64,000 nucleotides of DNA, taken from the NCBI GenBank assembly GCA_031763025.1, contig JASSKH010000001.1, forward strand, positions 24,181,840-24,245,839, in the 5' to 3' direction. Below, piece after piece: positions 35,987 through 49,200 of this stretch. The notes under the pieces are model-generated. The model was not told the DNA's origin. It saw nothing but the letters and a program-made list of their open reading frames with translations, and did not search any database. The translations under genes and the position numbers were made by a program. Source of the stretch: Macrocystis pyrifera. Lineage: Eukaryota; Sar; Phaeophyceae; Laminariales; Laminariaceae. Within the stretch, counting starts at the first letter, position 1. Each line of letters opens with the position of its first letter.

Positions 35987-38900
35987 TAATAATATTGATA
36001 ATAATAGTAATAGTAATAGTAATAGTAACAACAAAAGTAATAACTCTAATTCCGAGTAATTTGTCCCCTGAACGGGATTGCGGTCCTAAAAAAAAGGGGT
36101 TACGTAGTATAGGGGCGGCACACGAAACAAGTGAAAACGGAACCACACTCGCCACCATGCCGGGACTGAATACAAACTAGCAGGCTGGAAATTTTTGCGA
36201 GAAATTGAATAAAACACGCCTTTTTTCAGTTTTGTTTTACTTGATTTTAGTAACCCCCCTTGTCTGGGACTCAAAAAATAAAAAAGTGGGGCGCGTATCG
36301 ATTATTTTGTTTTTTCGTGTGCCCCTTACGTACTGGAGTAGGTAATTTTGTTTTTGTTCATCCGAAACCAGGGAACCGTAACCGTTGCGTACCGCTGGTT
36401 GTTTTCGGGGCGATGAAGCAGTTACAACCGTTTCAGCACTCGGAAATACGAGTATGTATACCTCTGAGGAGCGCACCCCTACCCTCCCTGCACGCGCGTC
36501 GCGCGCTCTTCCCGCCCTCACAGCCACAAGCACTTCAAGTTTTCTCCCGCTGCTGGGCACCTTCCGGCCGGATGCCACCGAGAGATAAAGGCTACGTTCA
36601 ATCCAACGGAGCCCGTTAAGTACGACCACGAGGTGGTGGAGTTCGTCACACAGAAAATAAGGTGATGGCTACGCAGAGCCGTGGGTCGGCACGACGTAAG
36701 TCGCCAACTGTTAATAGTTATGGTTGTGCTTGCCACCCGACAATGTGTAGTGTTGTTCCAAAAAAAGACTTGAAGGAACAGAAAGTGAAGAACTCTCCGG
36801 GACAAAAGCGTAGCAGTATCATACGATAAATCAATCACAACCGTCATTGCTGATAGTCGGAAAAAATTACTAGTTAACAGTCGTTTCTCGGAGGTGCCAA
36901 CTATCCGACTTATTGGGTTTCCATACTCGCAGGAAGGATAGTTGAAGGCGACATACATTATTTAGCTTTTGGGCGCGGCCCCCTCGACCGGGCCAGGGGG
37001 GGGGGGGGGGGGGGGTGTGATTTGGCTCCCTTCGCCTGATGTTAAGTTGGGTAAATCGTCTGGCCATCAGCTGCTTTCACCAGCCGACTTACCTACTCTG
37101 GGCGGGCGGAAATATAAGGAACGCTTGGTATTCATATTAATGTACCAATGATAATTAGTTTTCGGTCCAGAGTGGTGTTAATTAGTCGTTAACTCTTTCA
37201 GAATTGTAGTCCCCTTTCGGGGACGAGCCACTCGAATTCTAAGCTACTTTGTCCCCAAAGCGGGACTCCTGCCCTAAATTGACTCGTGAGATTCTGCTGG
37301 CTCACAGCTCTAGCCCATGCACAGCATCTCTTGGCGGGAACCAAAAGGATCTAGACGGTCTAGATCGTGGTCTGTCCGTTGGGCGTATACGTCCCAACTC
37401 CGAACCCCCGAAGTGCCGCCCTTCCACAACACCTCATTACAAGAATAGTAGGATCTGCACTATCTACAGCAGATCATGATATATCAGTGGTTCGGACTGA
37501 TGTGTGAATCCCAATTCCGAATGCCCCAAGGTACCCCCCTTTTTTGAAAAAGATCTGCTGACGGGAAATAAAAAGATCTAGATTTTCTAGATCGTGGTCT
37601 ATCTGTCTTCCGAACCGATATACTTCGTATGAATACTTCAGACTTCCGACTCATCCCCCGAAGGTACCCGGAACCTGCCGAAGAAGAGGCGGCGGCTTCG
37701 CCGCAGCAAGAACAGCGCCGCGCGTCCCTCCGAGTGGACACCGAGTGGGACGACTCGAAAACTCAGCTGCGAGAAGCCACCGAAGAAGACATGAAGGTTT
37801 TGCTGCAGCAGGAAGCGCTGGCGTCCAGTCCGCCAGTGCCTGATAAGGTAAATACACACAGAACATAAACATAATATATATGCACATGTGACTCCAAACC
37901 ATGGGAGGTATATGCGTGCGTGAAAATGAACTAACTACGTGTTGACTTGAGCTACGATATTCACAGCAACGATGTTTTTATTCGATTCAGTTCATTTTGT
38001 CTACGAGACGTTAAACAGCTACGACAATGTTTTCGTTATTTTCTTCTTATACTGTGGAGGTCCTGGGAGTGTGTTTTCGTCGTGGCCCCGATATTGAGTT
38101 TTGTCTTCAGCTTTAATAAGGGCTATGTCCCCTGGCCCCCCTCCCCTTCTTTGTTGTTTTGGGCGGTCGCCATAATTGACGGTCGCGCTTGATTGTTGGT
38201 GCGGGGGGGAGAAGCTTAACTCCGCACAAGGGGAATGATCGTATCAAGCAATGCGTACATGGTATCGACGCTGTAAAACACACCGACACTGCGTGAGCTA
38301 AACAACCAGGGTACCGTTTTTTTTAGTTTGTTTTCGGCAATCGCCATGGCTGGTGATCGAGTTTGGTCATTTGTGCGGGGTGGAGAACCTTTGCTCCGCA
38401 CAACGGGAATGATCGTATCACGTAGTGAGTATAAAGTATGTCACCCACGCGGCAGCTGCATACCAGGTGGTATACTGCCTCTGCAAGTGTCCACACACCG
38501 ACAAAAAATAAATATTTCGACGCTGTCACCCGTACGCAACAAAATCCGCCTCACTACTCGTTCCCTATAGGATGCAGCTCGCCCTTCCTGCGACACGCCG
38601 AATACCTCACGGTTCTTTGCGCTTGGTGCAAGCAAGATCTTGCTGGTCGGCGAAAACCCGACGTGCTCCGTCTTGGTGTTGTAGCGATGCGAAGATCCAT
38701 GGTCAAACAGCTATGGCCATGCACGAACATGAGTACACCCCACCCCGGGGTCGAACCGACAGTAACCTTACGCTAACACCCTCCCCCCCACCCCCGCCCG
38801 CCGGGAGCAAGAGTACGCCGTGCGCTTCGCACCGCCACGAGATGCGCGGTCAGGGTAGCTGTCGCACGTCTACCGCATGCGCTGGCAAAAATAAAAAAAA

Positions 38901-41900
38901 AAATGACGGCGAATACTCATAGAGCAGGCGCGGGTGGGAAAGCAAAGGCGCAACATTCTGGTTTTGGTTGACCAGCCCCCTGAATACCCTTGTGTCTGTT
39001 CACGCCTTGCTCACTCCCTCCCCTCCCGCCCCCTGCTCAACTCGATGATTTTTTTGTTTACACCCGTTGTTGCAAAACATGAAGCCTAAAAAGGGGAAGA
39101 AAGGGAAGGAGCCCCCGCCTCCCGAAATACCCCCTACACCCACCTTGAGGAGAGGGCCTCTGTCGGAGGGGTCCGTGCAAATGGTGTACGCTGTTCAGCC
39201 CGAACCGAGGTGTGTGTGCCTGTGCGAGCTTCGAAGCTTTTTCAAGGGTGCGTTTATTAGGGCGTGTACTCTGGATGTGCTCTGGATGTACCCGGGTATC
39301 CGCCCGGGTAATGTCATATCCGGGTAGATACCCGGCTACATCCAGAGTCTGTGCTCTAACTGGTTGGTCACACCCGGGTGGATACCCGGGTACATCAAGA
39401 GTATGTACTCTAACTGTTTGGTCATCCCGGGATAGACAATTGGATACATCCAGAGTATATACCCGAACTGGTTGGTCATATCCAGGTACATACCCGGGTA
39501 CGTGCCGGCGTCCCCTGTGGCTTGGTAGGTGGTCCACGTGCCTATCAAGATCAATTTCGTGGGTTCAAGTCTCACCGAGTGCATGCTCATAGGGACTTCT
39601 TCTTGAATAAAAAATTGATTAGCGGAAAGCGCGAGAGCGTGAGTTAGCTACATTCGATGAAAATCGACGAGCAGTGGGAATGCCGAACCCTATGCGCGAC
39701 AAAAAATAAAGGCACGGACCGGGGGGGAGAAGGGACGACACCTGCGACCACGGCTTGTCCAGAAGATCGCTGAGGGTAAAACCTCCTACGAGTTACGTTG
39801 GAAAGTAAAAGTGACGATTAAAAACAAACAAAACCAAAAAAAATAGTATGTATCTTAACAGGTTGATCATACCCGGGTAGATGGCCGGGTAAAACCAGAG
39901 TATATACCCGAACTGTTTGGTCATCCGGGTAGATAATCGGGTACATCCACACGTCCAGAGCATATGCCTAACTAGAAACTAAACACACCCTGTGCACGAG
40001 TTATATAACAAAATAATTCAGAATACGTCAGCTGTGAGTTCCATCCGATTGGGAACAGTCGATATTTTTTTGGACGATACTGTACACATTTTTCAGCAAA
40101 CGGTATATACGTTCGTAAAATGATTTGTTTTTCTTCTTTTTTGCTTTCGTAGTACTGCGCTCCACGCCCCCCCCCCCCCCCGGCCCCGTGCCTCCAGCAC
40201 AAAAATCTGTATGATACATAGGGACCTACTGTTTCAGATCAGCAGAACTATAGTTCTAATCAAACCCATTCCTGGGTTGGATCTGTTCTACGGATACAGA
40301 TCCCGCACAGCATCTCGTAACGTGAGGTGTTTGGAACATAGTTAATATCGATATATACCCGTGTGGTTGGCTCCCCTTCGGAGAAAGTGTATCGCTGAGC
40401 GAACACAGCCCACGACAGAGCTGAAGGGCCCTGCCTAATCGTTTACCCGCACTTCGATTTCCGTTGCATCGAGTATATCGCTGAGCGAACGAGGTCTTTA
40501 TAGTTTGTCAAATCCTTGACTCACAACGTGTCGTCATCTGTCCCGATGCGTGTATATATGATAGTCGAAAAGCGTTTCCTCCACCGCGCGCGCCGATTGA
40601 TGCATGGTACACAGGTATGAGCAGTTGGAAGGCACGCTTCTGTCGAAGAGGCCGCTGCGCTGCTCCGGTGTGGCCGACCGCGCGCGCTTCGAGATCGTGG
40701 ACGGCGTTGTCGACGCGGGAAGCTCCGATGTGCACTTCACGAACACGGCTATGTTCCAGTGCCGGGTGCACACACTGACTATTAGGTAAACGCTCCCTTC
40801 TAGCTTACCGCGTACCTCATAAAAAAACCTACCAGCTACCAACTCCCCCCACCATTCCGCTCTCCCCCACCCACACCACGACCATGTTTTAGTGCCGGGT
40901 GCACACATTGCCTGCCAGGTAAAACGCGTGCCCCGTACATCTATACCCACCAAGAGCCCTTCCCATCCCTCCACCCTCGCCATTAACTCCCCCCCTTCAC
41001 AAGCGGCCCTTAGTAGGATGAGGCCTATCCTTCATGCGACTCGCCGAACACCCCACGGTACTTCGCGCTTGGTGCAAGCAGTGTCTGCTTGGTTGGTGAA
41101 AACTCGACATGCTCCGTCCCGGTGTTGTAGGGATGCGAAGGTCTATGGTCTTATGACTACGGCCATGCACGACAATGAGTACACCCCCGTTCTCTTCGTC
41201 TCCCCTTCTTCTTCCGTCCACCCTTTTCCCTGTTCTCCAACCCCTTCCCCTCCTTCTCCCCCCAACTTGTTGTGTCCCCTCTCCCCGTCTATTGCCAAAA
41301 TAATACTCGGGTCAAAATTCTCGTCGTAGAAACCCGGGCACTACGAGGCTACCGTACGAGTGGTCGTTGTCGAATCGTCGCGGACTAGGGGAAGGCGCAA
41401 CTCGCCCTTCGAGTCAGCTGCTGCGCAAAAAATCATCCGGAGCTAGAGATATGGAGGTTTCGCCGTCGAATGCGGCGGGTGGCGGGGGGGCGTCGAACCT
41501 TGCCCCCCCCTCGTGGAAGCACAAAGTTCCTTGCCCGTTCTCCGTGGAGCCGTACTCGGGAGATATCGGGGCCGGAGGGGAGCAAGTGTTTACCGTTCGT
41601 TTTTCGCCGCAGGAGGTGCGCAGCGATGTTGTTTTTTTTTCCCCTTCCCATTAAAGCGCCCCGTGCGCTGTTTTGAATGTTTACTCCGACCGACGTTTGC
41701 TCATCGTTCTGTTTGATGTTAGCAGATTTTTCGTTATCCCGTCCGAGATTTGGTCCAGGCGCCGGAGGGGAGGGTGGGGGTGGGCAATGATAGGCATCGT
41801 ACACATGTTGTCGGTTGGCGGTGCTCGCCTCCTGAGTCGTGTCGGACAAAACAAAACGTCGCACTCCAAGAATCCCCGAACGTGATTGGTTGACGGCACT

Positions 41901-44900
41901 TCCGGAGTCGTACGAACAAAAACAAAATGTCACACTCCGATCCCCAAAAGCTATGGGTTGACGACGCGATTCCTGAGTCGTACGCAACAAAATATCACAC
42001 GCCAATCCCCGACGTTTTTATACTGTCGGTCCGTCGGCTGGTTGGTCGAGCGTGTATACGTTTCCGTGACATTGCGTCAACGGCTTGAGCCCCACGACTA
42101 ACGCCCACCCTCCCTTGACCGGTGCCGTACCGCCTCGCGCCATGACCGTGACCCCCCCTCCCCCCGCCAAACGTGGAAAATAATGGCGTTGGTGGCGGCG
42201 ACGGCGGCACGCTAACACCTGTGCATGGGTAATTGGATGGGGCGTTTTTTTACAAGGTGGACGACTTCTCCTACTCGCTCACTGCCAAGATGCCGACGCT
42301 ACCAACTGCCCAGGTACGAGAAGAAACAACGTGTCGAACAGCACCGCTATAAATGGAAAACCTGGGGAGGCATACGAGATATGCATGTATATATAGCGAG
42401 AGCAAGAGCGTCCCTTTTTATACTCCATGTGGCGGGGGGGGGCGTTCGTTGGTTATGGCTTTCATGACAACTGGGCTATTTTGAGTGGGTGACTGCGCTC
42501 ACTCTGCGTAGGGAGAGCTCTTCGATAGGACATAAACTGTGGGCCACATAACGTGTGACGCGTGTGATAACATAGCACATACCGAATAACTCGTGTAATG
42601 AGATAACACAAACCCTATCACCCGTGTGATAAGATAGCACACAAACCCTATCACCCGTGAAATAATATAACGCATACCGTATCACACGTGTGATAATACA
42701 GCACATCCTTTCGGACGAATTTTGAAGCTGATTTTATTCTCGACATTGAGGAAGGTGCAAACACCGAGCGATGCATCCACGTATGATCTTTCTACTGCCA
42801 CCGTTTTCTTTGTGCGTGCTCCCGTGGGTTGGGGAGAAACTCGGCTCGGGAATCTCGTCCCCAGTGGGCGTGTGATCTTGCGCGTTGACTGGCTAGCCTT
42901 CCGTCTTCTGCAAGGAACGCTGTCAAATAATTCCCCTCTTGTGGCGCGACGCGCGTGGCATGATAGCGCACGACAACGCCATGTCGTACTTCGGCACGTT
43001 GCTGCTTCCATCATCCCTTTCACCCCCCAACCCTTTTTCTCCCTCCCTCCCTCCCTCTCTCCCTGCCGTTCTCCGAGAATCCCAACTTGGTTGCTCTAGC
43101 AGGCCCATGTTCCAACCATTTGCGCAAACGTGGTATCAATAGGTTCCTGCACCCACCACTTGTCCCGCTTAGGTACCCTAAAGCTAGCGCTGCGACACCT
43201 GTCCACCCGCTCGCGACAATAAATTATCTCGATTTTTCGTCATCCCTTTTAAACGTCCCTCTCCCCCCCCCCCCCCCCGTAATATCGAGAACGTTCGTTA
43301 CCGCAGGAAACGTTCCCTTCTCGACCCCCCCCCCCCCCCCCCCCTCCCCCAATATCGTGATATTCGCCAACACATAAAAATCCCCTTCTCCACCCCCCGC
43401 CCCCCAGTATAGTAAGCTAAGGTCTATTACTGTTTTTCGCACGCAGCTCACCCATCATGCGGCTCGCTCAACACCTCGCGATCCCTCGTGTTTGGTGCAA
43501 GCAATGTCTTTCTTCCTGGCCGGTGAAAACCCGACGTGCTCCGTCCCGGCATTGTAGGGATGCCAGGGTCTGTGGTCATACGACTGCGGTCATGCATGAT
43601 AGCGAGTACACCCCCCCTATCGTGATTATTCGGCACCATGTCATGGCGAAACGAGTTTGACAAGCAAGAACTGAGGACGCCCCCCCCCCTGCTCCGTGCT
43701 GAAAGGGATGCGTGGTCAATGGTCAAATGACTAGAGGCAAGCAACGCATTAGTACCCCCCCCCCCCCCCCCCGCCCCTCGACTCCCCCCACCCCAGGAAC
43801 CCCTGAGCTTGATGCTTCGAGGCAGGTCTCTTCGACCAGTGTGTCATTTCGCCCTTCAAGAGTCCCCAGACTATCTTCAGAGGAGACAGAGCCACCTCCT
43901 CGCGAACGACCTAGGGCAGCAGGGCTTAGCCATAGAAGCGGCTTCCGTGAGAGTGTCGGAGTTGATAAGCCGGGGAACGCACGTCCGAAACACGAGAAGG
44001 TGTGCGAGCGTTTTTTTTCATCGGTATCTATCGCAGGCGTTTTTTTTGGTCGCCACCACGTTATAGCGCACACCGTATTAAGAAGCAAGACAAAGAGAAC
44101 CCCCCCCCCCCCCCCCCACCCCCTTGGGACGAATTTTCCGAGCTGGTTTTCAACAGAGCAAGGGGGGGGAGCGGCACGAAAATTGGAAGGAGTGGCGTTT
44201 TGTTTTTAAATATCTCGTCGGGGCGGTTCAATAGACGCATCGCTCGGCGTTCGGACTCTCTCCGTTGCCCGAGAAAGCCAGGTTAGAAAAAATCACCCAA
44301 GGGGGGTGTGCTAAATTTTCACCCGTGTGATGCGGTATGTTGTGTTGTCACCCGTGTGATAAGTTATGTCAGCATGGGCGAGTGAGTAGACACCATACCC
44401 TTCTCCTAAAAATACCAAACCAGTTATTTCCATCCGCCCTAATGACTGTAGCACTCACGAGCTGTCTGTCAGGTACCTGGCAAAAGTTAGCTGAAGCATC
44501 GACCGGTTTTTTCTAACTGCTTTCAAAACGTCGTATACACGACGAGTGGCTCCAAACTAAAAGAGTGGGCCTTTGGCTTGCTGGTGATTGTTGGGAGAGG
44601 GGGGAGGGGGAACCGGTCTAGTTACCGATACAAGACTATACGATCGACGCTTGTGAAATGGGACCACGCTGCAATGTTTTTTCTTTTCAGGTTCTATGTG
44701 GTCAACCCCACGAATGTAGGCTACGATTTCAGCTGGGAGAGCCAGGGGAATGCGAACCCGGCGTGGCGCTGTGTCACGCAGCGAGGCATGATTCTTGCGG
44801 GGAAGAGGGGAGAAATGGTCTTCGAATATACTCCAGATGACACGGAAACAGCCGAGGTAGGAGAACTTACCACGGTATTTGTCTACTCTAGTCTATACAC

Positions 44901-46231
44901 GAAGTATAGACTGGAAATAAATATATCAATGTATATATACCTTGTATATACAAGGCGTCAGCTGTGAGGTCGAGAATTTCGTCGAATCTGACTCATCTTT
45001 GCAGGCTATGCGTAAACTTGAAAATCGCGTACTGTTGCGGGGACCATAGTAAATAAGACCTGTGGTACACACAAAAACCTCCATATTTTCCTATTTTTTT
45101 TTACTCACAATCTTTGTTCCTATACACTATGGTCCCCCGTACTACGTTGCCAGAAACTGTAAGGGGGGGCACGTACCTGTAGTGCATATGCGTATTTCGT
45201 GGTATAAATGACTGGTAAAAACCATACAGTGACGACCATTTTTAAGTAAATTCAGGGTCGTCCCAGGTGCTTTCACTGCTGCCGCTGTGCATACGACATA
45301 CAAGCACACACAACGACTTTTTAGCTTGGTTGCGGCTATGATTTTAGGAGTTTCGTGTGTTCGCGTATGTTCAGACTCTGCTTGACGTGTCCGTGTTCTA
45401 GTACGAATACATCCCATGGTTTGGTCCCTCATCCTACATCGTCCTCATCCTCTACCCTTCTGTTGTGGGTTTGTGCTACTGCGAAAACGAACAACAGTTT
45501 CCTCCGATGGCTCAGGCCGGTATCTCTCTACACGAAAACACGGCGCTCTCGCCTTGAGCTCGGCCCTTGTGCATGATCCCATCATCGCCAATGGTTGAAA
45601 CGAAAAAAATAGCACACACGCGGCCGGCAGACGAATCACGCAGCGTTCATCAATCGTCCAATCGGTCGAGCTCGCAGCTGACGTATACGTAAATACATGT
45701 TTTGTTAGACTAATTCACACGTACGCACATACGTACCCGCTTGGAAAGTGAGTTCAAGCAAATGCTGTTTCCAGGTGTACACCGGAGCCATACATATTGG
45801 GGGAACCACTTTTGTATTGAGACGCTGGTCGTCGTTTTGATCACCTCTTCATGTTATCGTGGGCGCAGGCTTTCTACCGCTTCAGAGTCCCAGAGCACGG
45901 CGTGAGCGAGCTCTTTCTCTTCGTGGGAAGCGTGGTTGAGCCAGACGTGTCCATTGACCGCACGAAGCTGGACTACGGGGCGCTGATGCTCGGTGCCGCG
46001 CTGAAAGAGACGTTTCATATCGTTAACCGGGAGTCGATGCCGCACAGCTTTGTCTTCGACAAGAACTCGCTCGGCATGGCCCAGGTATTTAGGAGCACAA
46101 TGTTTATTCTACGAGGGAGGTAACTAACTCAAACGGTATTATTGTAGCCGTTGGTCAGAACAGCAACGGTAGCATAATTGTTGTCGGCGCTGTTTTGTGG
46201 TTTGCAGCCGGTCGGTGGAGAGGAATATTGC

Positions 46232-46275
<44 letters not shown>

Positions 46276-49200
46276 ACATGTATAACGTAGCTTGATTTTT
46301 TGCCCTTTCGCGGTTGCGGAGGCTTTTATAGTAGATAATCAATACAAGCGCTGTGGTTGTTTTTTTTTCCTTATCGGTGGCAGGTACGTTGACACAGACA
46401 TGCTCCCATCCGTGTGAGTATCGCGCGCAACACCTAGCCAACTAATGAACAGCTAGCCGGCGGCTTATAAACGTAGATTAGCGGCTTATAGCTAGTAATA
46501 AACCTTAAGCTTACAGCCAACCAACTCATAGCCCTAGCAACCACCGAGAGCGATATTCTCGACGATATAAGTCAGCACCTGTTCAGTGTGTTTATTCAAT
46601 CGCAGGCTTCAACCCATTTTGCTAAGTACTCCTTTCAGGCTAGCCGGAGAAATTTGACTTAGGGTACACCTGGGGAGTCTGTAACATCTAGGTTTCCAAA
46701 CATTTGATCAGAAGCCGACACCAAGTAACACGAGAGTAAAAGGGGCAGTGTTTTGTTTTTTGCCCGGTTGTTTACTACCTGCTGAGAGTCTGGAACGTTT
46801 TTTTTTTTTCTACCACCTCGTTTGTATCGTAGGCAGGCGTAGCGAAATCGAATATATGTTCGTTTGTTTGGGTTTGTTTCGTTGTTGAGTCATTGATCAT
46901 TCCTTCCTCCCTTCCTCCCTTCCTTCCTTTCCACATTGTGAGCATATGTACCGCATAATGTTTCTCTTGAATTATGTTTTCCTCTTCGCATGCCCCCCCC
47001 CCCCCCCCCCCTCCCCTCCCACCCCCCCCTCCTCCTCCTTCTCTTCCGAGTTTAGGTAAATGATGATCCCCGCAAGCGACCAATCTTGGAGGTCAGTCCG
47101 ATGTCCGCCTTGCTCCCCCCGAATGGGCGAGTGCCGATCGAAGTGGCCTTCTGCCCTCGTGAGGAAAAGTTCCACAACTTCAACTTGGCGTTCAACGTGC
47201 GCAAGAAGCAGACCAAGCTCACCATCAACGTTAAGGGGAAGGCTTCAAGGTACGGGGTGGCCTTTAGGGCCAATAAATAGTAGCAGAAAATACGTCACGT
47301 GCCTTGTAGAGCAGTATAGCTGTGCGTTGTATCAAGCTGCCGCAAAACGGGGGTCTCGACATGGACAGACGACATGACCCACGAAGGAAGGGTGAAAGGG
47401 GGAAGCAGCCTTAGAAGCATGCTGTCCTACCTGTAACCATCATGATAGCAAGAAAAAATGTGAGGTATGTACAACTGTGCACGAAAGCAAGCCTTCCTCG
47501 GTGGCGAGTCTCTCGTCACGGTCAGACGAAAGAAAGAAAGGAAAAAAACAGCATTTAAAACAGCAACTCAGCCTACTGGTGACCATCATTGTAAGGTTCA
47601 TACAAGCACACGCTAAAATGGGCGACGCCCCCTCGTCGTTTATTTGCCCGCCAAAAAAAACGATTACGTACGCCACTTCGACTCCTCGAAGCCGGTCTTC
47701 CCTCGTAGCTTTTGTTTTTTGTGTTTCTCGATGGGTTCTAAAAAGCCGTCTCTGACCTATGCACGCACGTAGGAAAATTAATACGTGAACACACACTCCC
47801 CCCGTGCTCCGTGTCGAAAGGGAGGCGTGGAAAATGGTCAAATGATAAATCAAGCAAATGAATTGAGTACCGCCCCTCCCCTTCCCCCCCAACCCCGTAA
47901 ACCATGATAGGTTCATGCAAAACTCCTCATGCAAGGGAAAACGGGCGCCGACGACGGTACGGAGACGGGCGATGCCGACGGCGGAGGGGGGCAAGGAAAC
48001 GGTGGGGGTGAAAACGCCGTGGCCTTGGAACTCCTGCCGTTGCCGCAGGTCAACATCGTCGACTTCGCCAGTATTCACATCAATGAGCGAGCGGCCCGCA
48101 AGGTGGGAACAACTTTGCTGTGCTTGCTGGAGTTAATGGTGCTAGAAAAAAATCGAGTCGTTAGGTTTATACTTTGAGAGTGTCGATCGCGTGGGGGTTG
48201 GTTCAGCGTTCATTTCGTGCGACGGGAAAAAAATACAACAGCAGGAATGTAGCCTTGTTATCATAACAAAAATAAAGTATGATAGGACTGCCGTCTACTA
48301 CTTCAGATCTCAATGGAATTTGCGTCGCTGTCGACGCGCACACTTCGTTCTGTTACCGTGTGGTTCGCTCGAGGAGTGTTTATTTTTAGGGTTAAGGTCA
48401 AATGAAAAAAATCTGCTACTTCGTGTAGGGCTACCAACCTTGGTTGGCTCTTGCAAGTTTTCGCGCAACCATTGAGAAACAGCGGACAACTCGACTATAT
48501 AGATTGACACCTAAAACTGAACAGCCAAGGGTCAGAACAAGCAGAGCGTCAAAACCAGCTGTACGTTAAAAAGCGGCCGCAAAAGCAGCCGTAGGTGAAA
48601 CTAAAACGGCCGCTAAAACAACTGCAAGTTGGCCAATAGAAGGCAAGCAGGCAGCCAGGTGCGTGGGCAGGCAGGCAGGCAGGCGGGCAGGCGGGCGGGC
48701 GGGGAAATGTTTTTACGGTTGTTTCCCACTGGACAATCTGACCATATCGCGTCTTGCCGGTCCAGGGGAATGCGTAATATATATTCGACTAATCTCGCTG
48801 CTGTTCCCGCGACGAGAATGTGGTGGTGGACGGTCCAAAAATGCACGTGTGGACGCGTGCTGGCGCAATCGAGGTACCCTTAGTTGGTCAAAACACCTCT
48901 GACTGCCGGGCCACCTTATCCGGGGAAGGAGCCGACGTCGTTGAGACACTGTTTCGCTTTGTACACGGTGTTCGTTGTTTACCGGAAATATCTGTACCTA
49001 GTTTTTTTGGGGACTCCTCTCACTTAAGGACCTCTAAATACCTCAGCCAGAAGCTTAAAAGTGCAACCTGATGGAGAATACCCAAACCCTGGGCATTCTA
49101 TCGCTAAAAATACGGTTGAACACTATTAATAGTATTAGTGATGGTGCCCCAACGATATTGGGTTGAGACGCCTATTTATAGTCAGCCATAAATATTTTGA

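Noticed and set aside
39058-39537. 159-codon minus-strand open frame with repeated GYDQPVR-like units
   Set aside because: It is the translation of the ACCCGGGTA minisatellite and of exon 24 in antisense.
39497-39585. Possible tRNA gene (gggttcaagtctcacc resembles a T arm)
   Set aside because: The acceptor ends do not pair and no anticodon arm can be drawn; at best a tRNA-derived fragment.
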